The position numbers and the translations under genes are program-made. Positions 62,050 to 64,000 of a stretch of 64,000 nucleotides of DNA are shown here, piece by piece. Below the pieces are notes generated by a model, which had not been told where the DNA came from, made no database searches, and saw nothing but the letters and a program-made list of their open reading frames with translations. Each line of letters opens with the position of its first letter. Position 1 is the stretch's first letter. This DNA is from Citrobacter arsenatis (GTDB lineage Bacteria; Pseudomonadota; Gammaproteobacteria; Enterobacterales; Enterobacteriaceae): assembly GCF_004353845.1 (NCBI RefSeq), contig NZ_CP037864.1, positions 4,278,001 to 4,342,000 on the forward strand. The letters are read 5' to 3'.

Positions 62050-64000
62050 ATGGCAAACGTGCAGGAGTGGCAAACACTCGCCAATAAAGAACTCAGTCGA
62101 CGGGAAAAAACCGTCGAGTCGCTGGAAAGACAGACGGCGGAAGGGATTGCCATCAAGCCGCTGTACACCGAAGCGGACCTCGATAACCTGGAAGTCACGG
62201 GCACCCTGCCCGGTCTGCCGCCATACGTGCGCGGCCCGCGCGCCACCATGTATACCGCGCAGCCGTGGACCATTCGTCAGTACGCCGGTTTCTCAACCGC
62301 CAAAGAGTCCAACGCCTTTTACCGCCGCAACCTCGCCGCCGGGCAAAAGGGACTTTCGGTCGCCTTTGACCTTGCCACCCATCGTGGCTATGACTCTGAC
62401 AACCCGCGCGTGGCGGGGGATGTCGGCAAAGCGGGCGTGGCGATCGATACCGTCGAAGATATGAAGGTGCTGTTCGACCAAATCCCGCTGGATAAGATGT
62501 CGGTATCAATGACCATGAACGGCGCGGTGCTGCCGGTATTGGCGTTTTATATCGTCGCGGCAGAAGAACAAGGCGTAACGCCGGAACAGCTCACCGGGAC
62601 CATTCAGAACGATATTCTGAAAGAGTACCTGTGCCGCAATACCTACATTTATCCGCCAAAGCCTTCGATGCGCATTATCGCCGACATCATAGCCTGGTGC
62701 TCCGGCAACATGCCGCGCTTTAACACCATCAGCATCAGTGGCTATCACATGGGGGAAGCCGGAGCGAACTGCGTGCAGCAGGTGGCGTTTACGCTGGCAG
62801 ACGGTATTGAATACATCAAAGCCGCGTTGTCCGCCGGACTGAAAATTGATGACTTCGCCCCGCGCCTGTCGTTCTTCTTCGGCATCGGCATGGATCTGTT
62901 TATGAATGTCGCCATGCTGCGCGCGGCGCGGTATTTGTGGAGCGAAGCGGTCAGCAGCTTTGGCGCGACCAACCCGAAATCTCTCGCTCTACGTACCCAC
63001 TGCCAGACGTCCGGCTGGAGCCTGACCGAGCAGGACCCGTACAACAACGTGGTACGTACTACTATTGAAGCGCTCGGCGCCACACTTGGCGGCACCCAGT
63101 CGCTGCATACCAATGCTTTTGATGAAGCGCTCGGTCTGCCCACCGATTTCTCCGCCCGTATTGCGCGTAATACGCAGATCATCATTCAGGAAGAATCAGA
63201 GATCTGCCGCACCGTTGATCCGCTGGCCGGATCGTATTACGTCGAGTCACTCACCGATCAAATCGTGAAGCAGGCGCGCACGATCATCAAACAGATTGAT
63301 GAGGCAGGCGGCATGGCGAAGGCGATCGAAGCCGGACTGCCTAAACGGATGATCGAAGAAGCTTCCGCGCGCGAACAGTCGCTGATCGACCAGGGTAAAC
63401 GCGTTATCGTCGGTGTGAACAAGTACAAGTTGGATAAAGAAGACGAGACGTCGGTACTGGAGATCGACAACGTGAAGGTGCGCAACGAGCAGATTGCCTC
63501 GCTGAAACATATCCGCAACACCCGCGACAACGATGCCGTCAAAGCCGCGCTATCCGCGCTAACCCACGCTGCGCAGCATAGTGAAAACCTGCTGGCCGCC
63601 GCCGTTAACGCCGCCCGCGTTCGCGCCACGCTCGGTGAAATCTCCGACGCGCTGGAAGTTGCGTTTGACCGCTATCTGGTTCCCAGCCAGTGCGTCACCG
63701 GGGTGATTGCGCAAAGCTATCACCAGTCTGATAAATCCGCCGATGAGTTCGACGCCATCGTTGCGCAAACCGAACAGTTCCTCGCGGAAAATGGTCGCCG
63801 CCCGCGCATTCTGATCGCTAAGATGGGCCAGGATGGCCACGATCGTGGTGCGAAGGTGATCGCCAGCGCCTACTCCGATCTCGGTTTCGATGTCGATCTC
63901 AGTCCGATGTTCTCCACGCCGGAAGAGATCGCCCGTCTGGCAGTAGAAAACGATGTTCATGTGATTGGTGCCTCATCGCTGGCGGCAGGCCATAAAACGC
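62050..64000 (+). CDS. scpA: Methylmalonyl-CoA mutase ScpA (Sbm), cut by the window end
   Basis: The first 650 residues of a protein expected to be about 714. It is the B12-dependent mutase that converts succinyl-CoA and methylmalonyl-CoA in the Sbm pathway to propionate. The catalytic barrel has TMNGAVLPVLAFYI and GYHMGEAGANCVQQ; the start of the cobalamin domain shows the DxHxxG motif in GQDGHDRGAK. It is expected to head the scpA-argK-scpBC operon beyond the edge. Confidence 0.97.
   Translation, partial: MANVQEWQTLANKELSRREKTVESLERQTAEGIAIKPLYTEADLDNLEVTGTLPGLPPYVRGPRATMYTAQPWTIRQYAGFSTAKESNAFYRRNLAAGQKGLSVAFDLATHRGYDSDNPRVAGDVGKAGVAIDTVEDMKVLFDQIPLDKMSVSMTMNGAVLPVLAFYIVAAEEQGVTPEQLTGTIQNDILKEYLCRNTYIYPPKPSMRIIADIIAWCSGNMPRFNTISISGYHMGEAGANCVQQVAFTLADGIEYIKAALSAGLKIDDFAPRLSFFFGIGMDLFMNVAMLRAARYLWSEAVSSFGATNPKSLALRTHCQTSGWSLTEQDPYNNVVRTTIEALGATLGGTQSLHTNAFDEALGLPTDFSARIARNTQIIIQEESEICRTVDPLAGSYYVESLTDQIVKQARTIIKQIDEAGGMAKAIEAGLPKRMIEEASAREQSLIDQGKRVIVGVNKYKLDKEDETSVLEIDNVKVRNEQIASLKHIRNTRDNDAVKAALSALTHAAQHSENLLAAAVNAARVRATLGEISDALEVAFDRYLVPSQCVTGVIAQSYHQSDKSADEFDAIVAQTEQFLAENGRRPRILIAKMGQDGHDRGAKVIASAYSDLGFDVDLSPMFSTPEEIARLAVENDVHVIGASSLAAGHKT

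Overview
The window is chromosomal DNA from an enterobacterium close to Escherichia and Salmonella, most probably a Citrobacter (C. freundii-like). Evidence: nearly every protein aligns along its full length with a known E. coli product; housekeeping order is the familiar xerD-dsbC-recJ-prfB-lysS, gcvTHP, ubiI-ubiH-pepP-ygfB, zapA-ssrS-fau and serA-rpiA-argP-scpA; and typical enterobacterial REP/BIME repeats lie between genes. The genus is inference, because no marker gene such as 16S rRNA is present.

Left part (1-12.2 kb). The end of an alpha-fimbria (CFA/I, Tcf-like) operon gives a partial usher and a tip adhesin whose receptor-binding half is AT-rich. Then come ygeA, a kdgF-like cupin with a KdgR box, an Rpn nuclease, araE, the kduI-kduD pair for uronate catabolism, the thiolase yqeF, a LysR/PACE efflux pair and the transporter yqeG. 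This is the ygeA-araE-kduDI-yqeF-yqeG order of E. coli with insertions.

Variable middle (12.2-32.5 kb). Between yqeG and the glyU tRNA, where E. coli K-12 carries the ETT2 remnant, this genome has: two inverted, divergent 273-bp structured elements; the nickel/cobalt efflux pair rcnR-rcnA with its G-tract operators; the poorly understood yahB/yahDEFG-permease-yahI-yahJ cluster (oxamate-carbamoyltransferase-like subunits, carbamate kinase, nucleobase-type permease, Tat-exported deaminase); yjdIJ; the complete pgaABCD operon for poly-N-acetylglucosamine biofilm polysaccharide; and a GNAT acetyltransferase.

Right part (32.5-64 kb). Conserved backbone: glyU, actS/ygeR, idi, lysS, prfB with its programmed frameshift, recJ, dsbC, xerD, fldB, cptA-sdhE, ygfZ, trhA, yqfB, an RpiR regulator next to bglA, ygfF, the glycine cleavage operon gcvTHP, ubiquinone hydroxylases ubiI and ubiH, pepP, ygfB, zapA, 6S RNA, fau, an Ibs/Sib type I toxin-antitoxin locus, serA, rpiA, argP and the start of scpA (cut by the window end). 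The K-12 purine-catabolism island between ygeR and idi is absent.

The least explained items are the paired structured repeats at 12.3-12.9 kb, the yah carbamoyl-transfer operon with an apparent ATC start codon in yahE, and a KdgR box followed by an orphan terminator at 7.94-8.03 kb that looks like a small RNA gene.
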